Of a DNA stretch of 64,000 nt, positions 1-13,759 are shown one piece after another (position 1 is the first letter of the stretch; every line of letters begins with the position of its first letter). The position numbers and the translations under genes are program-made. The DNA comes from Alviniconcha marisindica (Eukaryota; Mollusca; Gastropoda; Provannidae), in assembly GCA_018857735.1 (NCBI GenBank), contig JABMCL010002730.1, positions 272,501 to 336,500 of the forward strand, written 5' to 3'. Under the pieces are notes generated by a model. The model did not search any database, was not told where the DNA came from, and saw nothing but the letters and a program-made list of their open reading frames with translations.

Positions 1-810
1 TCGAAGCAAAAACTCTAAAATCTGGAGGGGTCCCCTCAAAAATATTCACCCCCAAATCTATGCAATCTGAGGCTAACCAGTGGTAACTTTTATGGAAATA
101 AAGTCGACTTTTTCGTCCTCACCGCCACCGACTTTAACCACCTCAGTGACGACCAGGTGAAGGCCCCCACTCTTCAGACTTCAAACGACTGATCGCCACC
201 GCAAGCACCATCTAACTCGAGCGCACACTCCCCTCCTGTCGCATCTAAACTGAAGGTTAGGTCCTGCGTACGTATGAAATCAAGATCAAGAACTGCAACA
301 TAACGAAACCGCGCGCCGATGTGTTCCAGGCTTCTTTATCTCGATCTCACAAACTTTCACTTCCAGCTCAACTGGTCTTCTTCTTTCGTAAAGTGAACCT
401 TCATCATATGTAGTATGTCACTGTTTGGGGTTGCGCAGCATTTTGTTGTTGTTGTTGTTGTTTTGAAAACCGCACGTACAAACAAACCGAGTTTCGAGTG
501 ATATCCACTCCCATTTACTGGCACAGACGCAGCCGTCGAACTTTTCACAACGGTTTACAACTCGAGCGACCGAAATGGTGAATCTTTCACTTTCCAAACT
601 TTCGGAACATTCGCTTTTTCTCAGCCGAAACATGGCGTAGAAGCGTATAGGAATGACTGCGTTCAAGCCTGCCTCCCCGCGAGAGTTAACAGCAGCGGCT
701 GTGTTCACAATTAAGCGACAAAAACGGGCGATAGCCGAGTGTGATCACGCTTCGTATGTTTCGCGGGTATTTGGTGTGGAACTAAAATCGGTGCTCCCTG
801 GTTGTTGTTT

Positions 811-843
<33 letters not shown>

Positions 844-860
844 TTGTTTTGTTGTTGTTG

Positions 861-904
<44 letters not shown>

Positions 905-1066
905 TTGGGGGGGTTGCACCCCAGATTTCTTTTCCCCGAGGACAATTTTTTTCTTCTGTTTTTTTCTTTCTTTCTCCCTCCGCGGAAAGTCAGTTTCGCT
1001 GCCGCGGAAATTTGCCTTTTCCTGGACAATTCCCATGCCTGAATATTATAATGTTAATTTACGTAC

Positions 1067-1134
<68 letters not shown>

Positions 1135-2000
1135 CTTACTCCTCCCCCCCCCCCCCCACATCCTTTTTTTTTTCCCCCCTTTCTTACGAGTTTCCGTTGT
1201 CAAAGCACGTGTCAGGACATCCAGTAATAAATGACGTCAAACTGTACATTATCTGTTTGTTTTGCCTTGGTGCACGGAAAACTAGCGAAAGTTCACTGTC
1301 GATCAGTATAGGTGTCTGACGTATTTAGAAAACATTTGAAAAGTAACAGCTCAGTTGTCATCAAATGTGGTACGCCCCTGGTACGAAGGTCTTCCTTTTG
1401 TCATGTTTCTGTCATTCTGCCTCTCGTTGTCTGCAAGACTGGATATGAACCTGGTGTGCGAGGCAGTTTGCAATACAATGCTCGGAATTCGGTTTCTGCC
1501 CCGGGAGTTGCAAGACTGCACGCAACTACACGTAATGGTGTGCTGATATAGCACAGAGTCAGGTGTGTACTTGCGCGAACAGCGTAAAGCACCACAAAGC
1601 AATATCAGATCAGCAGCCGACATTGCACTTTATATGTGTGACTTGTTTTGTCTTCCTTTCCCCCCCCCCCTTCCCTTCAGCTATTGTGTGTTTTATTGGC
1701 TGTCAGATGAAAGTTGACACATTGCCCATATTGCCCATTTCTGTACTAGCTTCTGCATGAGGCTTTCACACCACAATACATAAATATCTACCGTTTGGGC
1801 GTTGGTGTAATTTCGATACGCCAGTTTTTAAATAATAATAATAAACATTTGCATTTATGGGGCCAGTGTCCTTTTTGACAAGAGTTCACAGCGCTTCGCA
1901 TTGTTTAACATTTTTAACCAATACAAAATACGTAAGTGCCACAGACGCATTGAGTCAAGTATATGTATGTAAACAGCTCATCACACACGCACACGTACAC
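1..2000. other. No gene seen; microsatellites
   Basis: Holds a (GTT)n tract with an internal T-rich break at 801-903, (CT)n at 1070-1131, and a C-run near 1145-1158. The GC-richer stretch 130-780 has no supported exon. Confidence 0.6.
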
Positions 2001-2005
2001 GTACA

Positions 2006-2395
<390 letters not shown>

Positions 2396-2399
2396 CAGT

Positions 2400-2611
2400 C
2401 AGTGCCATAATGGGGGAAAGGTCTATAACCATCTCCTGGGTGTTGATGCAACGACACGCCATGCTTTCATAATTATCCAATCTCTGCACTTTTGTGTGCT
2501 TTTAATACGGCAGTTTTCATATCCAGCCTCTGGATTTTTGTGTGCTTTTAATACGGCAGTTTTCATATCCAGCCACTGCGGTTTTGTGCGCTTTTGATCA
2601 CGTTATCTTCT

Positions 2612-2671
<60 letters not shown>

Positions 2672-4150
2672 CGACGACGACGACGACACGACGACGACCT
2701 GGTGGTGGTGGTGGTGGTAGTAGTGATGATGATGAACGGGAGGAAGTGGAGAAGAGGCTGTTGATGTGGGACAGAAAGAAAGAAAAACAAGCCATGGAAG
2801 CAAGCCCTGAGACATACGACAACCTCGACTTGCCGTCTGCAGACATTAGTTCGCCGATCAACAGTGTAAGACAAAGGTTTCCTCCGTCCCAAAGCTAACC
2901 CTCCCCCTCCCTGACCCCCCCCCCCCCCCCCCCCACCCCCCTCCCAGTTCCCCGACGCCCTTCCTCCGGCTAGCCGATCCCACGGATCCGTCTGCCCGCC
3001 GGTTTCTATCTTGATGACGAAGGCGTGAAAACGCGTTAATCTCATTTGGTGTCGGTCAGTGCCGTTGCCGAGTTGACCGCTCTCTTTTGCGGCCTCTCAG
3101 TCTGCGACCACGGCGTTTACCGTTCCACGTGTTGCTGATGATGTACAAATTCCTACTGCAGTTACTACTGCAGCCAGCAGTAGTGTACTACTACTACTGC
3201 TACTGCTGCCGCCGCTGCTGCTGCTACTGCAACAACCGTGTACTACTTACTGTATAATGATATTAATACTCATGAAAATAGCTTGATTCATAGCGACATC
3301 AGTTATGCATTACTACTACTACTGCTAATATCTATATGGGTCATTCTCCTGAAAACTGGACCAAAGAGGGTGCCTTTTCCCGATGAAATAAAAATTAAAC
3401 TAAAACATGAAACTTTTTAAACTACCGCTATATTTCTGATGTAATGTGTTTGGAGAAATAAGGGAAATGCCACAATAGGTAAATGCATCATTATTTCTTG
3501 CGCCGTGAGCCTTTTTTGGTAAAAATCGCGACATTTCATGGCCGCCAAATGTGACATGGCTTTGGGAAGGTTAGCTGATCGCAGATATTTCCTTGGAATC
3601 GTTCATGATTGAATAAAACAGGTTTCATGAGAAAGAAGGAGGCCAGTTATTCCATACAAATGGTATTTATTGTGTGTTGCTTGCTATTAACAGCTCCAAA
3701 CAAAGGAAAGATAATCAGTGTCTCGCACGTTACCGATGGTGTCTTCTGAGTGTTATCATGTATTGTGACTTGTTCACAACGGAAACTAAAAAAAAATGTT
3801 TTTTTTTCATCAGCTTAGTAGATAACCACATTTCACCTTATTTTTAATGCTTGTTTGATAACAAAAGAGTAGATACGAAATAAATTACAGTAATTTCTTC
3901 AGGGGTGGTTGACGTGGTGTCTTAACAATGATGTAACGTGCGAGCACACAAAATAATTATTTCTGCTTGTACCATTGACTTTCGACCTACCCTAACGTAC
4001 CAGTCCACATCAGCTGACTTGCGGCAGCAACGTTTGACCTCTTTTTGCGCTGTGTGAGGTGTATTATTTTGCTAGAAAAGGGAAAGCACTGTGGTGTCTT
4101 CAGGGTGCGGGATGTAACGCTCGTGACACATATTTGTTCCCACTCGGCTG
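2400..4150. other. Compound trinucleotide repeats, then no gene seen
   Basis: A 38-bp duplicate (gtgcttttaatacggcag) lies at 2500-2560, trinucleotide repeats at 2612-2735, poly-C at 2916-2940, and GCT/ACT-rich sequence at 3155-3235. The remainder to 4150 is AT-rich with no supported feature. Confidence 0.5.
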
Positions 4151-4945
4151 AGTGTTTCTTTGCAATCTTTTGTAACCAAACTTGGTACTGTGGTGCACCA
4201 CCATGAGCCGAAATGTCATGCGAAAAAATGGGATTCTATCTCCAAGGTCAAGGTCACAGTGTGGGCTTATATAATCAAAATATGACAGTTTCTACTGTAT
4301 CTTTTATTAGTTCTAAACCAGTGAGTCTTTTGCAACCAAACTCAATTTGAGTGTAGATCATCATAAGCAAAGAGTGTCCAGTGAAAATGTTGGATTGCTG
4401 TGTTCAAGGTCAATGTCACAGCCAAGGTTAAAAGTTTCAGTTAATGTTAGTTTGGATGATATCTTATGTATCGCTGGACCATTTGTAACCAAACCCAGTA
4501 TGGTGAGACATCATTATAAGCCAGAGCGTCATAAGCGAAAAATGGGTTTCTATCTTCAAGGTCAAGGTCACAGTAACTGGATTTCGGTTCATACAATCAA
4601 ATATGACTATTTCTATTATATGTTCTGAACTGCTGACTTTTGGGGGCGACCAACTTAGTTTGACAGTGAATGTTCATAAGCTGGAGTGTCTTGTGAAAAG
4701 ATTGCTTTGCTGTATTCAAGGTCACGGTCACAGTGAAGGTTCTGAACTTCAGTGAATGTTTGCCCGGACAATATCTCTGATCGGTCAAACTTAGTATGGT
4801 GATGCATCATCATCAGCCAGATTATCATTCAGAAATATTATTTTGCAGTGTTCAAGGTCAAAGCCACAATCGTTTCTACTAGATCTTCAGAAATACTGAA
4901 CCTTTTGGCAAGTTTTACAATCCAGATAAGTTTGATGGTACATCA
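4150..4945 (+). repeat. About 150-bp repeat with TCAAGGTCA motifs, five diverged units
   Basis: Units share ttttgtaaccaaactt, ggtgatgcatcatcataagcc, agagtgtc..gtgaaaa and ttcaaggtcaaggtcacagt. Each unit carries one or two AGGTCA half-sites preceded by TCA, the extended nuclear-receptor half-site. Such AGGTCA-bearing repeats are widespread in mollusc DNA, to my knowledge. Confidence 0.75.
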
Positions 4946-5893
4946 TCACAAGACAGGGTGAGACACCGTGAAAATATTGTCTTGCTTTTACACAGGGCGT
5001 GAGACAGAGAATATGGCTTGGGGGACTGTGGACTAGATTGCTGCCACTCTTGGCTATCCCGATATCTAAAGCAGTGGTCAATACCGGTTCCAATCAAGAA
5101 AATGTGGAAAGAACATTGCTTTTGTAATGAATATACTTGTTTATTAAGTTTTTTGTAATGGTTCAAGTGTGTTATTCTTATATCCTTTTGTACTTGTGAT
5201 GATGTCCACATAACATGTGAGACAGATTACTAATTAAGTGCGATTGGTTATTAACTTTAGAAAGCAAGAAACAAATATCCCTCTGACATGTATATTTATA
5301 TATACGTTTCAGACCAAGTTAGTGCAATGCATCCTCCTCCAAATTACTTTGGGGGGGGGGGGGGGGGGGGGAAGTAGAAGAAAAAAACAACTAAGGAAAA
5401 GAAATGTGTAATCTATTTCGTGCATGTCTGTACTTCGAAGAAGACATTTTAAACCAAAATCGTTAAAGAGGCAGGATAAAAAATATTTAAAAAAATTCAG
5501 AAGTGACAGATTTTCCTTTATTAATTAGGAAATATTGTATAATAAAAAAAGGCAAGAGTCAAACTGACCACTGAGCCGACTCTATTCATGCATTTCTGGT
5601 GTCTTCTGTAACACGCGAGACACTGACCTATGACGTAACATAATGCACAATTAACCAAGTTCCTGTCACCCTGTCAATTTATGTTTTATATTTATGTACA
5701 CAAGAGATGTCAAGCTTTCATTTCCAGATAATAGCATTAAAAAATTCACACTTTGAATTTTTACCTTCTTGGTCACAATTTTGACCAGTTTTCAGGAGAA
5801 TGGCCCATATATAAAAATAATGTATTTACAAAGCGCAAAATCTTGTCCAGAGAGACAAGATCCCATCCCTTTTACAAAGCAAGCAAGCAAGCA

Positions 5894-6052
<159 letters not shown>

Positions 6053-6604
6053 CGCCTGTTTAGTTCAGTTCAGTTCAAGATAATATCTATGCTCTTGGAA
6101 AAGCCCGTATGCGATCCCCTCAAGGCTTGCCTTGCCTTTTCTCTTGCAATGATGAGTTTCACATAAAAACAAGGTTTAAAAAAGAAGAAAGAAAAAAACG
6201 AAAAAAAAACGACTCTGCGATATGTTTGTATTATGTTGCATAGATTTCGCTCGCCATCTTCGGTAACATATACAGGAAAATCGTTTTTCCTTTTCTTGCT
6301 GTCGTCGTCGTCGTTGCTTTTGTTCGTTTGTCCTGTTCTTTGTCTGCAATGGGGCACTATGAGTGCGGAAACGACTGTCCGTTCTCTCCCTCCTCCTCCT
6401 CCTCCTCCTCCATCTCCATCTCCCCCTGGTCTTCGTCTTCATTTCTCTTTCTTTCTTTCCATTCCTCTTCTTCTTCAAATATGCCTGAGTTCGTGATCGT
6501 CATCGTTGAAGTTCCTCCCGCATGAGCGCAGTATACCGTTTCATAATCAGTCAAAGCCAGCAACCGCGGGGCGCTTCACATCCACTCGCCCAAACTTCAA
6601 AATC

Positions 6605-6715
6605 AAAACACACAAACGGTTCAAATAAAGAACGCTAATTTCAATGAGACAATACAAAACACATTTTCGGGGTAAGCCCCTTTTTAAAGCGACAAAACGA
6701 CAGTTAAACGAGGCA
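6605..6715 (-). mobile_element. Foldback-family outer arm
   Basis: Contains cacacaaacggttcaaa, gaacgct and ttttcggggtaagccccttt, the family arm in the left-arm orientation. Single arm only. Confidence 0.45.
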
Positions 6716-7575
6716 AAATGGAACTATTGTACTGATCCGATTAGGGTTTGTCAGTGGAATGCCTGGAATGTCTGGAAGAATGTTGGCGTGAACCTGCAAA
6801 ACTCTTCATTCGCTCACGCGTGTGCACTAAGGCCGAATTCTCGCCACTTCGACGTGGTTTCCGTTTCCGATTTTCTTCTTTTTGTATATCTTCTTATATC
6901 ACGGCGTCATAAAGGTACACGGGGTATGTAAATTTGTGCGGAACATAACATCCTTGTTGTCGTCACGGCAGCAGGCCGCTGTAACTCCAGTCATACAGAC
7001 AGGCGGTATCAATTAAGTTAAGCAGCAGGGAATGCGGTCTGAGTGACTTCTCAATCTCCACGCATCAGTCCTGGAAATCAATACTGATGCAACAAATGCA
7101 GCACGGGAAATCACTGGTCTCGTTGACCAGGTACATACAAAATGCTTCAAGCGTGTAAATAAAAAATAACGTGCCACACATAGTATTATTCAGTATTCAT
7201 ATTACTGTTTAGTCGGTTCTGTCCCTTCTGCAAGGTGTCCAACAACGACAGAACGTTACTTAAATCAGTGTATAATGTTTTATTCATACCTTACGTTTCC
7301 TGGAACGCCTGTTGTTGTTGTTGTTGTTATTGTTGTTGTTGTTGTTGTAGCTGTTGTCGTTACCTCTGCTGCACCTGCGCCTGATGTTTTCTTGCTGGTG
7401 TTGGTGGAGGTGGTAGTTCTGGTGGTGGTGGTGGTGGTGGTGGTGGTGGTGGTGGTGGTGGTGGTAATGGCGATGGCTTCAGATATGTATAAATATTTAT
7501 TTCAGCCAAAATGTAAATGAGTTCCGTGCTTTTCTGCATGGAGAATAACGTGTGTTTCACTTTGTGTGGTTGCAG

Positions 7576-7636
7576 TGGATGCGGAGAAATGGAAGAGACA
7601 ATCACTGCTTGGTTTTCACGCCGCCAGGGGCTGAAG
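7576..7636 (+). CDS. Isolated candidate exon, function unknown
   Basis: A good acceptor (tttcactttgtgtggttgcag) and donor (GAAG|GTAATC) bound 61 bp that are open in one frame (WMRRNGRDNHCLVFTPPGAE). No partner exons with matching phase were found nearby. I do not recognise the peptide. It may be a chance pair of splice signals. Confidence 0.22.
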
Positions 7637-8195
7637 GTAATCTTGTTTTCCCCTGTCTGACTTATCCTCCCTTGCCTAAATTATCCCCCCCTCCCTCCTC
7701 CCCCCCCCCCCCCCTAAATTATCTCCCTTTGTCTAAGTCAACATCCCTTCTGGATGTTACCTTTCTTTGTCTGTCTTCCCTTGTCCAGCTTGTCTTCTCT
7801 TGTCTAATGTCTTCTCGTGTCTCCAGTCGCCTGCTTCTGTCCAAATAGTCTTCTCTTGCCTAAGTTTCTTTCTCTTGTCTAATTTCGCTCATTCTGCCTA
7901 AATGGTCTCCGCCTGTTTTAAGAGTCTTCTCAATTTCCACAATAAATTATCGTGGACGCAGACTCTGGATTTACCCAACTGACCACTTACTTAAATTTCA
8001 GCCAGAAACGATCAGCTGTACGAACATTATTGAAACATTTTCATACTGCTCCGTTTGCACGATTCAGGGGAGTGTCCTCTTCTTTTTCGTGGTTCACTAA
8101 GCGGTTGTACTGTTCCTTGACAACTGACGCGACAGGACCTCCGAAAATAGACCCAGTGTCATGGGGTGGGTCAATCAACGTGACGTGAATTAGCC

Positions 8196-8245
8196 TTTCC
8201 TTTTAGAGCCTTGGCTCAGTGGACACATCAGTTGGTGAGCCCGCC
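8196..8245 (+). mobile_element. Possible tRNA-like SINE fragment
   Basis: TGGCTCAGTGG at about 8212-8222 is a perfect polymerase III box A in a tRNA-like context (gagccttggctcagtgg), but no box B follows before a poly-G run at 8256. It could be a 5' fragment of another SINE or chance. Confidence 0.3.
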
Positions 8246-8339
8246 GTGGGTGTGGGGGGGGGGGGGGGGGGGTGCTCTATTACTGCAGTCCCTTTAATAC
8301 ACCTATAACTGCAGTGGACTATGATCCAAACACATTGAA

Positions 8340-8425
8340 AAAAATGTTTTAAGGGTTAAAAAGAACGCTACGACAAAACACAACATGCGAATTTTCGAGG
8401 CAAGCCCCTTTTTCAAGAATTAGGG
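8340..8425 (-). mobile_element. Foldback-family outer arm
   Basis: Contains gggttaaaaagaacgct, acaaaacacaacatgcg and aattttcgaggcaagcccc; single arm, close match to the 36822 left arm. Confidence 0.5.
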
Positions 8426-9436
8426 ATGTAGGACATTTATCAGCTTTTGGTTCAGCTGTTCTATTGTGTGTGTTTTGTTTTTGTTTAGTTTTTTTTTTTT
8501 GCAATGAATTATGCGTCGACGTTTCTTGCTATGTCAAGCAACTGTTAAGGCTAGTGCAGATTCGTTATTTGTTTTTGTTTTTCTTTTCTTTTCTTTCTTC
8601 TTCTTCTTATTGTAGGCGGGGAACTATAATCTGGTATGGGAATGTGATGTTTTGTATTGTTTTTGCTTTGTTTTCCTTTTAATTCCGTTCTGTGGGTTCA
8701 TTCAGATTCCGCTGTTTCTTCTCGGGCAACTTTGTTTTCACAAACCCGATGCCAAGGGCAAACCACAGCGGAGTTTTGTAAAGAAATTCTCCTCTTACAT
8801 CTCCTGCTAGTGTTCTATCGTTACGGTGCCTTGGTGTTTGCCGCGAGGGGAATTTATCACGCTTTTCTTTTCACCTGATGCTGTGTGTGCATGCCAGCCA
8901 TTGGTCCGGATTTCTCTCCCTTTGTTTTTTGATTAGACAAGGCATTTCGCGTCTTTTTGCATGCTTTTGTGTTCAGTTTCATGACCACATTAAATGACAA
9001 TCAAAACCTACTTAAGCGGAAAGGTGGTATTATTATCATTGGATATCCTCTAACAATTGAGTAGTTCTCTGCTACATGCCACTATCAGCATCTAATTTGT
9101 TTTCTTCCGTTCATGCACGCTACACATCTACCCTCATCATCTCTTTATCTTTCTATCATGTCTTTGTTTTCTATCTCTCTATATTGTCTCTGTCTCTTGT
9201 CTAGTCTGTCTGTCTGTCTTCATCCTCTCATCTCTCATCATTCTCTTCATGTCTTTGTCCTCACCCCACCATCCCGCTCTCCTCGTCGTCTGTCTCTTCT
9301 GTCTGCTCTCTCTCTTCTCTCTGTCGTGTCTGTCTGTCTGCCCCTCCCCGTCTCTCGTCTCTCTTCTTCTCTCTCTGTCACTGTGCTGTCTTCATCTGTC
9401 TTCTTCTCTCTCTTCTCTCTCTCTCATCTTCTTCTT

Positions 9437-9489
<53 letters not shown>

Positions 9490-9677
9490 TGAGCCATGAG
9501 CCTGTGTAATGACGCCCAGGGGGCCTCTTTACCTGTGTGTGAAAAACACCTCCATTGTGGTGACGATGCTTCGATGCAAACCCTGCAACACAGGTGTCAA
9601 TCTTGTCACGGCCCGTCTGGCCTGCATGGTATATGCCGTCGTCAGGGCCGTTACCCGCTCCTGCCTAACACCAGTAG

Positions 9678-9940
9678 CTACCACCCGCGATGACAGATCC
9701 GTCAGTAGACACCATCCGTGATGAGAGATCTCCGTCAGTACAAACCACCCGTGATGAGAGATCTCCGTCAGTACAAACCACCCGTGATGAGAGATCTCCG
9801 TCAGTACAAACCACCCGTGATGAGAGATCTCCGTCAGTAGACACAACCCGTAATGAGAGATCTCCGTCAGTATGTGCCATCCGTGATGACAGATCTCCGT
9901 CAGTATGTGCCACCCGTGATGAGATCTCTCCGTGATTCCG
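9678..9940. repeat. 33-bp tandem repeat, 8 units
   Basis: Unit ccgtcagtacaaaccacccg plus tgatgagagatct. Since 33 is a multiple of three, reading frames stay open on both strands, giving artefactual 11-residue protein repeats (for example TTRDERSPSVQ). A (CT)n tract follows at 9996-10079. Confidence 0.9.
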
Positions 9941-9995
9941 TCGATGGACACCACCCGTATTCATTGACCCCGTGAAAATCTACGCCTGAAGAGAC

Positions 9996-10082
<87 letters not shown>

Positions 10083-10186
10083 TCTGCTTGCGTGCTTCCG
10101 CGCCTCTGTGGTTTTTTTTCCGCGCACACGCGTGCAAGTATGTATGTATGTATGCCAAGCAAGAATACAGAATACAAACTCCAACC

Positions 10187-10576
<390 letters not shown>

Positions 10577-11052
10577 AATTAGGTGCTTGAACCGTATGTG
10601 CTATGTGGGTTTCATTTTACTGATGCAAAAGACATTAATAACAAACCCCTCAACGGGAAAGTAGTTCTCACAGTGTGATGTGTTATCGCCCCTGAACACT
10701 GCAAAGCCTATCTCCGGCCGCGGAGAGAGAGAGAAAGAGAAGTGACATGGTTGAAAAATGTTTCCTTTTTGCGCTGGAGATTTCATCAGCTCACACCAGA
10801 ACATCCTAGCTGTCACGTATGTAGTCGCGTGCGCTCTCTTGGGACGTCACAGTATCTGTTCCTCTTTCCGTTCGCTCACTTTTAACGTAGGATCGGAAAG
10901 TCATTGGGCGATAAATAGTTCTCTGTTGTATGACAGTCAAGACAGAAAAGAATTTCTCAGCCACTAAAACTAGCTGCGCGTTCTTCATTTGGGAAGAGGA
11001 CACTGACCGAAAGCAATTTATAGCCACCCGTAAAGCGCAGAACACGGTTGGT

Positions 11053-11343
11053 TGATTAAATTGGCTTAACGCTCAGTTGTCTCCTGAAGAGGTACTGGCG
11101 GGGCCCGAATTCCCAGGAGGTGGGGAAAGAGGGAGATCATACCTAACGCTACACTGTCACCACCAAATTGACTACTGCATTAAGATGAGTAACGACGAGA
11201 GCCATTTAAAGTTTCACTAATTGTGAATGAAAGTGTCCGCCTACCACCGTTTTTGAAGAGAGAGGAAAGCGTAAAGTGGAATCGAAGCGAGGTCCGTCTG
11301 CTTACCAACCTTACGCCTTGCCGCTAGGCCAAACCGGCTCACG
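11053..11343 (-). mobile_element. tRNA-derived SINE, near full length
   Basis: Minus-strand head with box A (ttggcctagcgg complement at 11325-11337) and a degenerate box B near 11280, preceded on the + strand by the body (actgtcaccacc, gcattaagatgag) and a tail starting ttaaattggcttaacgct. Its tail differs from that of the 34729 copy, giving two tail types in one family. Confidence 0.75.
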
Positions 11344-13665
11344 CGCAGAACACCAGGGATGCTTTACAGCCTTTCAACGGCCAGCCCATCCGTGGGTTGG
11401 ATTGGTTGAAAGGACAGTCAAGGTTTCGAACTTCAGCTTCCTGCCCATTCCGTCGTCTGCTTCTTCGGCCGACCGAGCAATCATCAACACACTCTTAGTC
11501 ACATTTTACTTCACATGTAATTGCGTACTTAGACTCTCTGGTTTGCGTACTTAGACTATCTGGAGGCTGACAAACGGATATGGATCACTCAACACACCGA
11601 GTCTATTTGAATCTCTACTGGTCGCGACAGGTTCACCGTGATGGCTTTTGTATTTTTGTTCTTTTACTCGAGTCACCTTGGTTGTTAGGTCTAAACCAAA
11701 CAAAAGTGTCATGTCAGTATGGTAACAGAAGCATTCAATGTGAATTAACTTCTTCTCTTTTTCTTTTTTTCTTTTTTAACCTACACATCCATCTCTGTAA
11801 CCTCCGTCACGAAAATGGCGACAAAATGGTATCGATTTACTGGTCCCATATTATTTATTGGTCAAAGGCCAGGCAACGATAGACAAACAGAACGCTGACT
11901 TTCGGTCTAACGCGCGCTGTCAACAGTTGGTTTGTGGCCCTGTGTAAAGTGGCCGTGGGACAGAGAGAGCGGCCCCAAAGCCAGCATTTGTGACGAACAA
12001 CAAATGAAGGATCTAGCTGCCCGCTGACTCAATCGGACGACCATGGCGCACAAAGTCGTAATTAAAATCTCGTGTTCTCCATTTTATTTTCACCATTCGT
12101 TGCCTTCTGCGCGTGGAGGCGATCGGCAGTGTCTTTAAGTACAGAATAAAGGCAAATAAATCTGTTAATGAGAATGGTGTGTTATTGCAAGGTCTTTCGT
12201 GGCGATCGTTAAACCCGTTGCTGATTTGAGTGTACACTCCCTTTTGGTCGGTTATCGCAAGATCACCGCAAAACTGATCTGATTGTTTTTCGGTAGTTGG
12301 TAGCCTGATGGTGTTTGAGAGTAACGCTGAAAAGGTCTTTTGCTCTAAAGTGGATATATGCGCAAGTGATTGTGACCGGAGCGAGCATATAGCAAAAGTG
12401 ACTACATTCTGGTTTCCAGTAGCTCATTGGATATAAAAATCTACTTGTCTACCCATGATAATTTTACGACAGGCCCTCCAGGATGTAAGTGGCTACTGTC
12501 AAAATAGGTACACTAAAAATGGGTATTCTCCCTAAATGGATCAGTGTGACCAGAGTAGGTATATATACTATAAGTGAGTACACTAAAAGTGGGTCACTAC
12601 AACCATGAGGGAAAAATCAATTTTGGGGGCGTAGGTGGCCCCTTTTACAACGCAAGGCCAGAATAATCCAGACGACTGAACCGTCCTCTCGGGAATGTGT
12701 GAAGGCGCCACGCAAGAAAGGGTATTCCGTGACGCACAACTCGCCATGTCCATGTTGTTTAAGCGGGATTTGATGAAACGCGCGACGCTGGAGACCTGGA
12801 AGTCTGCACGCTCTCTCAGCAGGCTCAGCAGCCTGGCCCAACGACACAGGAGGCAGCGGTATGCGCCAAGAGAGGTTGAGGAGGAGGACAAGCGTACATA
12901 ATTGTCCTTTCCAGTCGCTGTGTCAATGATGCAGCCACAGCGTCTTTCTGCTTGTTTCAAAGCTGTAAACGCGTTTGTCACGTCACAGTCACGTGTGCTG
13001 AATACGTGCCGACGGAAAAGACAGACGCTTAAGAATCAAAATGTTATTGAAATAGAGGTGTCGGTATAGTCTGTATGCCTGCGTCTGTTCCGCAGCTGCT
13101 GTTGCTGTTAAACAAGAAGTAGAGCTGTATAAGAGGCCCAGTGTTTCTATGCTGTCTAGGCCTGTCAGTCAGCCGAGCAGCTTCAGCGAACAGAAACGTC
13201 ACGAACAACCTTTCGCGCGTAGCGTGGTCATCATGTTTACCTCACAAACTCAAACGTAGCAACAGAGCGAAACACCGCATGGTAGATTCCTAAGATAAGG
13301 TAATGGATAACTGTTTTCTACGCCCAGTCAACCAGGACGGTAATAGCAGGGCTAAACACTTTTTATCATCCCGCAATAAACGGCAAACACATATTTACAT
13401 ACATGCTAAAACTAGTAGGCCTACGCGGTGGATTCCGAACAAGTCATTCAAAGTCAAATCAACATACAAGGGAGTTAATTGGCGCTCCAAAATACGTAAT
13501 ACAAGTACAAAAACAAAAACCTGAGTCGCCTACGGTAACTCTCACCTGGCATGCGTGTAAATACAAGATATATACTGAACTCCACCAGAGGTGCATCCTC
13601 AAAGTAAGTAATGCTTGATTCAAAGTAAGTAATGACTGATCACGAGAGATCTGGAATCAAGTGAG

Positions 13666-13759
13666 GCAACTTCCATTCATTTGAATTCAATATCACGCAT
13701 TCCACGAGTGTTGACTGGTGGAATGCGCGATAATCTGAATTCAAATGAATGGAATTTGC
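13666..13759. repeat. Hairpin with about 40-bp arms
   Basis: Arms 13666-13705 and 13718-13759 are reverse complements with a few mismatches (core ccattcatttgaattca), separated by 12 bases. There are no obvious target duplications. It could be a small foldback element. Confidence 0.7.

Noticed and set aside
2700..2863. Possible exon after the trinucleotide repeats (EREEVEKRLLMWDRKKEKQ, ending SSPINS before GTAAGA)
   Set aside because: It looks protein-like and has a donor-like end, but there is no acceptor, since the frame runs back into (GAT)n, and no partner exon.
12695..12901. Open frames on both strands at 12583-12981
   Set aside because: The two strands are equally open, with no splice sites, promoter or recognisable motif.
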